The position numbers and the translations under genes were made by a program. This document shows positions 51,130-61,559 of a stretch of 64,000 bases of DNA, one piece after another (positions within the stretch are counted from its first letter, which is position 1; each line of letters starts with the position of its first letter). Origin of the DNA: Ceratopteris richardii (lineage: Eukaryota; Streptophyta; Polypodiopsida; Polypodiales; Pteridaceae); NCBI GenBank assembly GCA_020310875.1, contig CM035437.1, forward strand, positions 53,525,965 to 53,589,964, in the 5' to 3' direction. Under the pieces are notes generated by a model. That model worked only from the letters and a program-made list of their open reading frames with translations. It ran no database searches and was not told the DNA's origin.

Positions 51130-51852
51130 CTCGTCACAGTGGGGTGTCCATTGTTCTTCATTGATGGCTACATCCATGGTTGCTAAAATCTCCGCCCAAC
51201 CATGAGGTCCAAATTCTTCATCAGAAAATACTATGGGTGCATAGGCTGGGTCTTGAATTGATTTATGAGTTTCCTCCGCACCTACCTCTCTTGCTTTTTC
51301 TCTCTTCTCTTCTTCTACGGCTACTTTGCATATCCATAAGTGGGTGTCTTCATGCATCCATGAGGATCCTGATCCTATGGAATGCACTGATTCTATATCA
51401 TCCTTAGCTCTATGGATGGGATTCCATTGAATAGGGGGAATGTCTCTATGAGAGTAATCCTTGAGATTGACTTTGGTTGTAACACCTAAGTGTTGCAAAT
51501 ACAAAGAATTGGTTCCCCAATCTTGTACCACTTGCAACTATCGCATAAATGGCCTTCCCAGAATCACCTCATAGGTCTGATTCTTGCTAAAGTCACATAT
51601 AGCAAAAGTATGTTCAAACTCTACACCACATGTAGTGAGATTTATTCCTTCTAGTAGTCCTAAGGGTTTCTCAATGTGACCATCGGCCATCTGCAATTTC
51701 ATTGTCGTTGGCCTAAGTACCGGTTTGCCCCATCGCTTCCATAGGGAAGTTGTAGCAATTGCAACTCCTGTACCTGAGTCCAAAATTGCCTTGGTGGTGT
51801 AACCTTGATGGGTAATGGGAAGATAGGTGTTTCCTTCTTCACCTTCACTCAT
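51130..51852 (-). mobile_element. Protease 1 region of element Y
   Basis: Frame 51538-51852 (104 residues): KAILDSGTGVAIATTSLW, a retropepsin active-site loop, and YEVILGRPFMR. Frame 51130-51537 continues with VVQDWGTNSLYLQHLGVTTK, then an acidic stretch. The VILGRPFM wording is typical of Athila/Tat-like elements. Confidence 0.88.
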
Positions 51853-52207
51853 GTCTCATATTTTGTCCAAAGGTATTTCTGGCATGGTTCTATGAGATCC
51901 TACCTGGGAGCAAGGTTTCCCTACTTCTGGCACTTGGTTGGCTATGTGTTTCCACAATTCTGGCTTCCTTTAGTAGCTCCTCCAAAGTGAGATTGCACTG
52001 CACTTTAGTGTTTTTCACTACCTCCGTATTCCTAGGTATGACTGAATTTTCCTTTCTTACGAGGACTGTGGGTGCTCTCATACAAGTAGATTTTGCTTCC
52101 CAAGAGCCTATGAAATGGGATAATTCCTGCAAGGAATTAGACTCGATGTCTAATCTCTCACAAGATTGGATATCCTCCTGCTCTCCATCAATCACTTTGT
52201 CCTTACC

Positions 52208-52859
52208 CTAGGATGTGGCTTCCTTTCCTGATTTTGCAATTAGTCTCTCCAATCTGTCTAACAGTCCATCAAAATGCAATTGAGTCCTAGCTGAACTAGA
52301 GCAATTGAAGAGGCGACTGGCTTCAAACATGGTTTGAGCCAACTCTACCATCTTGGCACAAAGCTTGGTTCGTTCAACCTCTAGGTAAGCTCTAGGGTAA
52401 CACTTTTCATGGTCTGTTACATTTGGCTCTTCTTGGATTCTGATATGATATGCTCTAAGCATCATGTCTATGTCCTCGAGAGTGGGATCTGTGAAGATTG
52501 ACCCTACTCAGGGTGGAGGGTGGGTTATGTGTGGTGGATTAGATGGTTGTGGGATGGACAACGATGAGGATGGTAATGGGGGTGATGTGTGAGAGTGCGT
52601 TTTGAGATGTGATTTCTATTATTTTGGCCTTGGTTTCTCTCAGGCTTTCCTTGAGGTTGCTCATCTTCTTTGCCCATTGCCTTTTCATTCGTTCATGACT
52701 TTCTTTCCAAGCTCTTGTCCTCTTCTTATTCTGAATCTCGATCTCGCTAACCTCATAATTCTTTTCCTGGCCTAAGCCTTGGTTTTGCTTAAGTGCGTGA
52801 GCTCTCGTGATGACTTGCACTAGGGCCTTGGAAGTCACACTTCCCGTGGAGTCTACCAA
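52208..52859 (-). mobile_element. Gag to protease linker of element Y
   Basis: Frame 52539-52859 is basic and helical (RTRAWKESHERMKRQWAKKM), and frame 52208-52465 (HIRIQEEPNVTDHEKCYPRA, ASRLFNCSSSARTQLHFDGL) is conserved in copies B and C. No named domain recognised; it lies between the zinc knuckles and protease 1. Confidence 0.55.
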
Positions 52860-53324
52860 TTACCCAATAACATTAATAGGAGCGATTTTTGGCATATTGG
52901 TGGGGTTCTTGGGACACTCTCGTAACAAGTGCTCCCTCCCACAATCTGGACAAAAGCCTTGAATTGTCATAGATTGGGGTTGTGTCGGTGTAGGTATAGG
53001 GCAATCATGAATGAGGTGATCTCCCTGACATCGATAGCATGGTCCTCTAGGAAATGCGGGTCTTATCTGCCTAGGTTGAAGCCTAGAGTTAGGATTTGCG
53101 TACATGATATTTGCGTACTCAGGCTCCCAAATAGGTTCACTCGGTTCTTCATAATAGTATGACTCATTATGATCAGGGGACTGCATGTAGTAAGCCTGTG
53201 GGGTATCAATATGAGTGGAGTCAAAACTATGATCACTCGGGTCACTTTCTGAAAGCAATGGTGTTACTGGCACTAATGCTCTATTCGGATTTTCTTCCGC
53301 TGCTGCATACTTCACTTGAATCAC
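52860..53324 (-). mobile_element. Nucleocapsid part of gag with two zinc knuckles, element Y
   Basis: 154-residue frame. Residues 96-108 (CYRCQGDHLIHDC) and 125-137 (CPDCGREHLLREC) are two zinc knuckles, each spaced C-x2-C-x3-H-x4-C, one residue shorter than the usual CCHC spacing. They map to about 52914-53039. Tyr/Pro-rich text precedes them. Copy B has the pair too. Confidence 0.85.
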
Positions 53325-53681
53325 ATTGGCAGGAGGAGGGGGTTGTTGCGCTAGAAATGGTTGAGGTCTTTGCTATCCTTGATAGGATGTTTGATAGGAT
53401 TGTTGGGGCCTACCATACTATTGTTGTGGGTACTAATTCTGGTATTTTTCTTGTTGTGGATATGTCTGAGGATAATTTTGTCTAATAGCTTGTTTATTAT
53501 ACAGACAGTTTTGTGCAGTGTGGTTGGTATATCTCCTTTCTAGGGTACAATATTGGCTATTAGGGTTCACTTGTGGTTGAGCCATGATAGGGCACACATT
53601 GGCCATATGGTCTCCTCCATAAATGTAGCATAATTTCCCTGGGGCAAATCTAGGAATCTACTTGCTAGATACTCCTAATTT

Positions 53682-54435
53682 CTAAGCTACCTTCTCTATT
53701 AGATCCTCAATTGATGTGGATTGTGTGGATGTGAGGCTAATAGAACTATCTGAATCTTTATAGATCTTTGAAAGCTCTAATTCCTCCCCTAGATTATCCT
53801 CAATGTCTATCCACATGTGTACACACTCTTCTATGGATCTAGGGTCCTTCAAGTACACATATGATCTCAGTTTGGTACTTAACAATCCGTCCAGAAATAA
53901 GGCCACTTATTTGGTTGGAGTGGGTATAACTCTGGAACAGGGCATCTCTCTAAGTATTGTTTAAACCTTCTTCTTATGAGCCTCACTATCTCTTGAGGTG
54001 TTTGCTTGAAGTTGTAGATCAAGGAATAGGTGTTATGCCTAATACCACTCTTAGAAAACTCAGTGATGAATGCTTCAAGAAGTTGATCTATATTTCTAAA
54101 CTGACCCTGGTGAAGCAGTTGAAACCAAGTCAATGCGGTGTTCTTGAGAGTAGGCCAAAATCATTGTATTGAGTGAACAAGTATTCAACTTATTCAGCTC
54201 TCAAAACTTGCCTAAACTCTGCCACATGGTCATACGGGTCTCCTGTGCCATCAAAGCAATTGATCATGGAATTAACCAATTGTGTGGGCCCCAAGGTCCT
54301 AGTGTGTTCTCTAGGCCTTGGTAGAGGGAAGTCCTCGACATTTCTTGGATTCCTTGGGTCCCTATGTCTCGCATTTTCCATCCTATCAGTCCCTGTTCTC
54401 GTTCTTTCTCGTCCTAGTGGGTTAGAAAACCTCAC
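53682..54435 (-). mobile_element. Gag core of element Y
   Basis: Frame 54190-54435 ends with INCFDGTGDPYDHVAEFRQV, frame 53879-54133 has TWFQLLHQGQFRNIDQLLEA and TPQEIVRLIRRRFKQYL, and frame 53682-53906 has MALFLDGLLSTKLRSYVYLK. Together these are the usual landmarks of the retrotransposon gag domain, in order. Confidence 0.88.
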
Positions 54436-54524
54436 CTCAGTCTATCTCTACTCCACTCTCTTTGAGTTCCATGAGCCTAAGATGTTCCAGCTCCTTGGTG
54501 ACCATAAGATACTGTGGATCGAGG

Positions 54525-55114
54525 TTAGGGAAAAACAAATTTACCCTTCCACGTGTATGCGTGTCTTCCATGCTCCGAGACCACAAAGATCCGCTCTGAC
54601 GCATTATCTAGATAGGTCACTTTGCCTGGGCTATCAGGATCTTTGAATTCATAGATGGTAAGTGTCTCCACTTCATTAGGCTGCTCAGGTTTATACCTCC
54701 GAAAAGCCTCATCTATCTCTCGATTTAAGAGCAAATCTATGCTCCTATCATCTTGGGGAACCCACTCTGGAGTGATTATCCTAGTCAGAAATGACTTGCC
54801 TCGAGGGGTTTTTGGCTCTTTTCCTATGTTCCCTTGGTCTATGTCACCTATTTTGGTTTCTAAGATTACGTTGCCAAATTCATCTGTCCTTTCTGGTTGG
54901 CTAGTGACCACATACATTGTTCCTTCTTTATCTATGTAGGAACCATTTCAAACTTGACTACAGGGTGTTCTAGTCCCATGGGCTGATCCGGGTTTTTAAT
55001 TTGGACAACAGATCTTCTTAGACCATCCTCAAAGATACGAGCACCTAATCGGTTGGTCTCGATATATTCCAGTTGAGTCTTGTAGGGACCTTCTGGATTT
55101 TCTAGGTATGCCAC
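54525..55114 (-). mobile_element. Pre-gag block of element Y
   Basis: Frames 54525-54917 (130 residues; IITPEWVPQDDRSIDLLLNR, VETLTIYEFKDPDSPGKVTY) and 54932-55114 lie upstream of the gag core. They look like a folded domain (mixed polar and hydrophobic, no repeats). I do not recognise it. Extra protein-coding sequence before gag is known in Ogre-type Tat elements; whether this is related is not clear. Confidence 0.5.
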
Positions 55115-55119
55115 TCATG

Positions 55120-57069
55120 AGCTACCTACGGGTCTCTCCATACTGTAAGACATCTCAGAGTCACTGGTTTCTCAGTCTAGAGCATAGGGGTAATCACTCA
55201 ACTGCTGGTCCCAGGACCTAGCAGTATGGTTAACACTAGCCTCTGATGACCTAACACTAAGAGGGTATCTCCCTAGGTGTCTTCCTGATCTCAGGTTCAT
55301 ATGCCCTACTAATTGTCCCGATGACCCTTGTTCAACCATGTTGTTGATCCTTTGATACCAATCACTTGTTCCTTTTAATTTCCTGGGTACTTGTTTCCTT
55401 GTCTTTAGTTAAGCATCGTCAGGAGCACTTTAAGTGTGTCGCACTTGATGTTCTTCGTCCACTTAGCTTAAGTTCTTTTCCTTTAAGTTGTCCCTTGACT
55501 TCACTTTAACCTATTCTTGGACTTGAGAAATTAGAGGCTCTTAGAACTTGAGTATTCCTATCGTACCCCTAGTCAATCAGAGCCTCTACTCGCACTAAGC
55601 CTAAGCTAGCAATGGACTGAGGGGTTGAGAGATTTTCCAACCTCAATAGCTTCTGCTTGCTTCACTCATATGCTCAAGATGCTCGTTCCCAAGCTTGCTT
55701 ACACTGGCTCTTGCTTCGTTTTCCCCAAAAGCTCTGAATGATCCTGTAAAAGTTCCAAGTTTAGCTCAAGATTTCACCTTCAATTGACAGACAATTTGAT
55801 TCAAACACTTTTAAACACCTTTTTTCCCCTTCTGTATTGCCCAAAAAAATTTCTCTAGAGCTCCCTTGGTGCACCTACCACATAGAGGGTCAACTTCAAA
55901 ATACCCTATCCAACAAGCTCTAGAGCTCAAAAAACAGATTTCATATGAAAAAGTTATGTCAATTCAGGATTTAGGGGGTTAAAATAGACAAATAGGACCT
56001 TTCAGGATGTTAGTGTATTTCTCTCAGGACTTTGTAATTGTATGGGTAATTGAGTGTGCAAATATGCCCAAAATTTAGCCCAAATTTACAAAACAATTAG
56101 CACTTTAATTTTTTCCAAAAATGTATGTCTATCGCGATAGATGGTGTCTGTCGCGATAGATGTTGATTGTCGTGTGGAGCTTGTCTATCGCGATAGACAG
56201 TGGCTGTCGCAATAGACGGTGTCTATCGTGTTTTGATCTGTTGCAATTGACGGGTGTCTGTCGTGATAGACCGGTGCCTTTCTGTCGCAATAGACGACCA
56301 TAGACGAGGTCTATTGTGGGGTGTTGTCTGTCGCAATAGACAGTATCTATCGTGGGGCTCTGTCTATCGTGATAGACGGGTGTCTATCGTGATAGACGAG
56401 GTCTATCGTCTGCCGTGTTTTGGTCTGTCGCGGTAGATGGTGTTTGTCGCGATAGACGACCTCTATCGTGGGTGTTGTCTGTCGCGATAGACGGTGTTTG
56501 TCACGATAGACGATGTCTGTCGCGATAGACAATGTCTGTCGCGATAGACGAGGTCTATCGTGGGGTGTATTCTATCGCGATAGACAGTGTCTGTCACGAT
56601 AGACTGAAAAAATGCAAATTTTTTGCAACTTTTAGTGATTTTGAGTGCTCTAATGGTGTAGGTTGTTGTGCCAAGCATGCAAACAAAAAATACTGATTTT
56701 CTCTGTCTGTCGTGACAAATAGAGGTCGTCATCCCGGGACCTGTGCAGAGTTCTATCGTACCTACGCAAGTTGCTGGAGATGGTGGTACAAGAACCTGCA
56801 GCAAAAGCTCAAAAACACACAAAAATAGATAGCACATAAGATCTCTCTCGCTCTCTCTCATAAGTGAAATTAGGTGGGTAGAGGAATATGACCAAAAAAC
56901 TGAAATTTTGGGGAAGGTGGAGATGGAGGTGGGAGGTGGTGTGGATGATGATGGTGATGAAAAAAAACAAGAAAAATTGATGACAAATAAGGAAAAGTAT
57001 AGATTTTACCTATAACTCCAATGTCTCAACTCTACGTCTTACCATCACACGCTCGTCCTCGAAGCTCTC
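55120..57069 (-). other. Long leader of element Y
   Basis: About 1.9 kb between pre-gag and the primer site with no convincing frame. It contains the palindromic minisatellite (56129-56605). Frames found here (56463-56861 and others) are made of the repeat and are not taken as genes. Confidence 0.7.
56129..56605. repeat. Palindromic minisatellite in the element Y leader
   Basis: About 22 units of 18-21 bases built around the 16-base palindrome gtctatcgcgatagac, with variants such as gtctgtcgcgatagac and gtctatcgtgatagac, separated by short g/t-rich linkers. Each unit can form a hairpin in RNA or DNA. CpG-rich in an AT-rich setting. Flanking leader text is not repeated. Confidence 0.95.
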
Positions 57070-57087
57070 TCCCCGGCAACAACGCCA
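57070..57087 (-). other. Primer binding site of element Y, Asp-tRNA-like
   Basis: Minus strand TGGCGTTGTTGCCGGGGA, starting 7 bases inside the 5' LTR. It matches the Asp-tRNA type site (TGGCGCCGTTGCCGGGGA) used by Athila/Tat elements at 16 of 18 bases, recalled from memory. Confidence 0.8.
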
Positions 57088-57094
57088 AATTTGG

Positions 57095-57699
57095 TGTCAC
57101 TCTAGCACAATGGCAAGCACCAACCTGAGGCGATCCACCTCATAAATGTCAAACGTGAGGACTAGTATAAAGATTATGAGCAAGTGAAGGCACAAGTGCG
57201 TGAGTGAGAAGCACACAAATATGCACACACATATAGACACACACACACACACACAAGGCAAGAACAAAGAGAGGAACAATGGAGTTCTTTGCATTAGTCA
57301 AAAAGTCTCTTACATAAGATCAAATCCTAACAATCTAACCCCAAAAATGAGCTCTCTAGCTCTTTTTATAGTTTTTTGACTAGCTTTGGCCTTGTCCAGA
57401 CCTAGTGTCCGGCCTAGATAAAAATTAGGTTCTAGAGCCTATTTGAGAGCTCAAACAGAGTCTAAAAATTATGAAAATTGGTATGTAGCTAATCCTAATA
57501 CTCCTCAAGCTCAAAGACTCCTCGGGTTCAACAAAATGGAGTCTATTCTATCAAAAATGGGATTTACAATGTTTGTGTAGTGATGAAAATCACTTGAGTT
57601 GGAAATAGTTTATGGAAATAATGATTAGGCCTTGTTACCGGATTGTGCATGACTGCTCCTCTGTGCTGGTAGGCTCTTCTTATAGCTTGTATGTCAACA
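57095..57699 (-). repeat. 5' LTR of element Y
   Basis: Plus strand tgtcactctagcac to atgtcaaca, 605 bases. Carries CTATAAAAAG on the minus strand at 57362-57371, conserved in the other LTR (about 37202-37211) and in the LTR of element C, a likely TATA box of the element promoter. Contains a short CA microsatellite (about 57236-57256). Confidence 0.95.
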
Positions 57700-59297
57700 C
57701 TAGATCTTTCTCCTCTTCCTCTTCTAGGGATTCACACATGAACAAAGATAGTTCATAACCATCCTCATCACAATGGGGAGTCCATTGTTCTTCATTCACT
57801 GCTATTTCCATTTTTGCTACTATTTTTGCTCAAGCCTAGGGTTCAAAATCTTGATATGTAAATATCATATGTGCATATGTTGGGTCTTCTATCAATCGAG
57901 TGTTCTGTGAAACTCTCGTAATTCTAGCTTCTAGTTGTCTCTCCTCTTCCTTGATGATTGTAAACATCCATAACTAAGTGTCTTCATGCATCCATGAAGG
58001 ATCCAAAGAATTAATGGAGTGGACTGACTCTAAGTCCTCTTGTGTTTTGTGGATTGGATTCCATTGTAGAGGTAGGAAATATCTATGGGTATAGTCTTTT
58101 AGATTGACCTTAGTAGTTATCCCTAGGTGTTTTAAGTACAAAGAATTGGTTTCCCAATCTTGCACGAGTTGTAATTGTCTCATAAAGGATCTACCTAAAA
58201 AAAAAAATTGTATACATGATTCTTCCCAAAATTGCATATGAAAAATGTGTGTTCCAACTCTATACCACAAGTGACGAGAGTGATTCCTTCCAATAATCCG
58301 AATGGTCTTTCAATATGGCCATCTATCATTTGAAGCTTCATTCTAGTAGGTCATAAAGTTGGTTCTCCCCAATGCATCCATGAAGATGTGATTGCAAGGA
58401 CAACACCTACATCTGAATCTGGGATTGCCTTGGAAGTGTGCCTTTGGTAGGCAATGGGAAGATAGGTGTTCCCTTCCTCACCTTCACTTGTGTCTCCTAT
58501 TTCTCTTATAGGGACCTAGGGGACTTTTCCTTTGGATTCTACCTTCAAGTGAGAACTATTGAGTTGTGAAACTTAGTTTGCTACATGTTTCCACAACTCT
58601 GGTTTCATTTTTAGAAGCTCTTCTAAGGTGAGAAGGCACTACACTTTCATGTTTCCCATAGCCTTGGTATTCCTAAGTATGGTTGAATCTCCATTCCTCA
58701 CTAGTACCATAGGGAATCATATTTGAAGGGACTTGGATTCCCATGGACTTGTGAACTATGGCAACTCTTGTAAAGAATTGGACTTAAAATACAATATTTC
58801 TCTTCACTGAGTATCTTCTTGATCTCTCTATAAAGATGGAATATCTTGGGGATATTGATCTTGTAGGTTATCAATCTCTTGAATGGACAGGGGATTCCTT
58901 TGTTCAGTAGTTCACTTCTCCTCTTGAATTTCTTGCAACAACTCTTAAGAGAACTTGGTGATGAAAGGAAGTATCCCACACTCAATTGAGTTGAAAATGT
59001 AAGAATCCCTTGGCAAGAATTCTTCTTTCTCACTTCCAATGGAACGAGCCTTCTAAAGTGCCAAATTCTTGTTTTTGGATGCCATTTGTTTTAAATCCTT
59101 GGAGACGCAACTCTACTTTGAGTAAGTTGCTTTGGCTAAAGAGTTGGCTAGAATCGAACATATTTGTTCTTTCAACCTCTAAGTCTACTGTAGGATAACT
59201 TTTATCTAATTTAGTTTGTTTGGTCCTCCTCTAATTTGTGCTTTGTATGCTTTAAACATGATATCTAAGTCTTAAGGAATGGGATCTGCGAGGACTA
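57700..59297 (-). mobile_element. Element C: protease 1 and gag-linker segment
   Basis: Resumes element C on the right of copy Y. Frame 57974-58270 contains LGRSFMRQLQLVQDWETNSL (protease end). The region 58270-59297 matches 51640-52500 in Y by eye, up to ggatctgcgaggac. It stops near 59297 at a plus-strand copia. Broken in several places. Confidence 0.7.
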
Positions 59298-61025
59298 AAA
59301 TTTCTCGACATTTACATGTTTCAAATGATGATGCAATTCATAAAAGAGGAAAAAACTATGCTTAAATGGTTGATGAAGACTATAATGAATAGGAAATTAG
59401 ATGCACCTTTGTCATATCATACTCGTTCAAGATCTTATAATGTTTCTTTTGCATCATATTGTTGTGCAATGGCTATCTCTAGCCTTTGTAATGAGCAAAA
59501 AATTCAAGAAATTAGATGGATATTATGCAATCAAAATATGATGTTATTATGAAGAATGGTACATGGTTTTGATTTGCCTCTAGGTGAAAAGACCATTGGT
59601 GTTAAATGTGTATACAAGTTGAAATGTAAGCCTGATGGAACCGTTGATAGGTATAAGGCTAGGTTTGATTCCAAAAGTTATATTCAGGAGAAGGGCATTG
59701 ATTTTGATGAGACCTTTGTTCCCACGTGCCAAATGACAACCATTAGGATCCATGCACTTCTAGCTCATCATGGTTGGAATGTACATCAGTTGGACATTAA
59801 AAATGGTGATTTACAGGAAGAGGTGTATGTATTTCAATCCTAATTTTTGTGCAGAAAGGGCATGAAAACAAAATATCCATGTTGAAAAAGGATTGTATGG
59901 ATTGATGCAAGCACCACGTGCTTGGTATGAAAACATAAATGCCGCCTTGCTAGCACATGGATTTCAAAACAATCTAATTGAGAGCAGCTTGCATGTTAAG
60001 TGTGTAGATAATGTACTTCTGATCATTGTTGTATATGTTGATGATATGTTGCTCATTGGTCCTAACGAGAAGCATATTGTTGAATTTAAGGCTAATTTGC
60101 ATGCCTCTTTGAGGATGTCATATTTGGTGCATTTACATCATTATTTAGGCATTCAATTTATGCAAGTTGATGGGAGAATGACATTGTGTCAAACAAAATA
60201 TATTCACACGTTCTTGCAATGTCTTGGCCTTGAAGATTGCAAAGTTTTATTTACTCCCATAGAAACATATTTATGGTTGAGTCTTCATGACATTGGAAAT
60301 GTACATTTGATATTGTTTTGTATCAACAATCTGTTGCATGTTTGATTTACTTATGCATAACCCGACTTGAAACTTTGCTTTTCATCTCTCAAATGAGCAA
60401 GTTTATGCATAGCCCAAGTGTCAAGCATTGGCATGTGGTTAAGCACACCTTTCGGTACTTGAGTGGTACCCGACCACTTGGATTGTTTTATCCCAAGGGA
60501 GAATAATTATTGCCAGATTCACATGCTTTCTTTTTACTCAATTTGAGTTGGTTGTTATGATACTTGTGTGTCTAGCAATGGTTTTTGCTTCATGCCTAGT
60601 AACTCATGCATACCTTGGTTGAGCAAGAAGAAGCTTAGTGTGGCCACTTCTAGTTGTGAGGTCGAGTCGTAGCTTTCACAGCCACTATTGAGTGTATATG
60701 ACTTAGATGCCTTTTGGTTGATTTGGGTATAATCAATCTTTTGCGACCATCTTTACTGACACTCAGAGTGCATTGGCAAATGCAAGAAACCTTGTGCTCC
60801 ATACTCGCACAAAGCACATTGAGGTGGACTATCATTATGTTAAGGAGAGACTTTTGTTGGAAATATCTATTTGGCTTATATGCCCACACAAGATAATATT
60901 GCAAGCCTTTTCACGAAGGCTCTCTCTAGGGAGAAGTATGAAGCTTTTTGCAAAACTTTGGGCTTACTTCCTTATATATGGGTGCTAGCTCCTTATTATT
61001 CACTGCATCACTTCCAAGAGGGGCT

Positions 61026-61279
61026 TGTTAATATATTTCGATAGTAATGTGTGTGAACACACTTGCAAATGTTGGGAACTTTTTTCCCTCTTTAGGAGAT
61101 CCCTCCCCCCCCCCCCCCCCCCCCTCCTCAGCAACTTGTATATAAGCCTATAAGCCTCATGGGCTACTTATCTTTTGTACATTCACTTGGTAATATATTG
61201 TGTTGTGTTATGTTGTGCTCCAAGCCTCTTCTTCTTCCTTGTGTTGTTTGCATGCTTCCACGATTCTCGAACTCCAACA
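61026..61279 (+). repeat. 3' LTR of copia copy F
   Basis: tgttaatatatttcg to gaactccaaca, 254 bases, preceded by the purine run aagaggggc. TATATAAG box at 61139-61146. Holds a run of 20 C at about 61105-61124. Confidence 0.85.
61105..61124. repeat. Poly-C tract in copia LTR
   Basis: About 20 C in a row, about 15 bases upstream of the LTR TATA box. The related LTR at 6103-6333 has no such run, only a short mixed purine stretch at the matching place. Confidence 0.9.
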
Positions 61280-61559
61280 ATCTTCCACCTACATCACTCA
61301 AAGAGATCCCAACGTTCAAGTATCTCTTAGCTAGGAAAGCCTCGCCATTATCCTCTTATACATGTATAAGTCTTAAGTCAAAATCATCATAATCAAAGTA
61401 TAGTGCAAAAGTGTACTAGAATGCTTATTTAAAATGAGGCAAAGAAAGAACACATACTAGAATATGCTCTCTTCTTGGTCAAAAACCAAGTTTATCCTAG
61501 TGGTATGAAACTAGCAGTTAAGCAATTAAGTGCGAATAAAGCACTTATAGGGGTATCAT
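61280..61559. other. No gene seen between copia pieces
   Basis: About 280 bases of AT-rich DNA with nothing recognised. The last part may belong to the integrase of copy F2. Confidence 0.4.

Larger units (their letters stand above)
36928..57699 (-). mobile_element. Ty3/gypsy-type element Y, full-length layout with accessory region
   Basis: A 20.8-kb unit: 5' LTR (57095-57699), Asp-tRNA-like primer site, long leader with a palindromic minisatellite, pre-gag, gag, protease 1, RT, RNase H, integrase with two H2C2 modules, second protease, accessory frames, polypurine tract (37542-37555), 3' LTR (36928-37541). Flanks ctaaa and ctaga look like a worn 5-bp target duplication in element C. About 4.4 kb of its length is a later insertion (46684-51124). 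By wording (VILGRPFM protease, Asp-type primer site, third ORF) it is nearest the Athila/Tat side of the plant non-chromoviruses. Broken in roughly ten or more places; LTRs are about 94 percent alike by eye. Confidence 0.9.
59298..61279 (+). mobile_element. Copia-type element, 3' part (copy F)
   Basis: Plus-strand RT (frames 59556-59843 with GVKCVYKLKCKPDGTVDRYK, and 59893-60345 with YGLMQAPRAWYENI and VVYVDDMLLIG), RNase H parts (60318-60506 and about 60770-60990 with TKHIEVDYHYVKERLL), polypurine tract (61015-61025) and 3' LTR. Gag and integrase are not present in this copy. Several breaks. Same LTR family as copy G. Confidence 0.88.

Noticed and set aside
54173-54646. 157-residue plus-strand frame
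   Set aside because: Shadow of gag and pre-gag on the minus strand.
56129-56605. Palindromic repeats resembling a CRISPR array
   Set aside because: No unique spacers of even length between units, units abut with short g/t-rich linkers, and the setting is a plant retrotransposon leader.
56463-56861. 132-residue minus-strand frame with VYRDR repeats
   Set aside because: Produced by the minisatellite; no codon or protein signal beyond the repeat.
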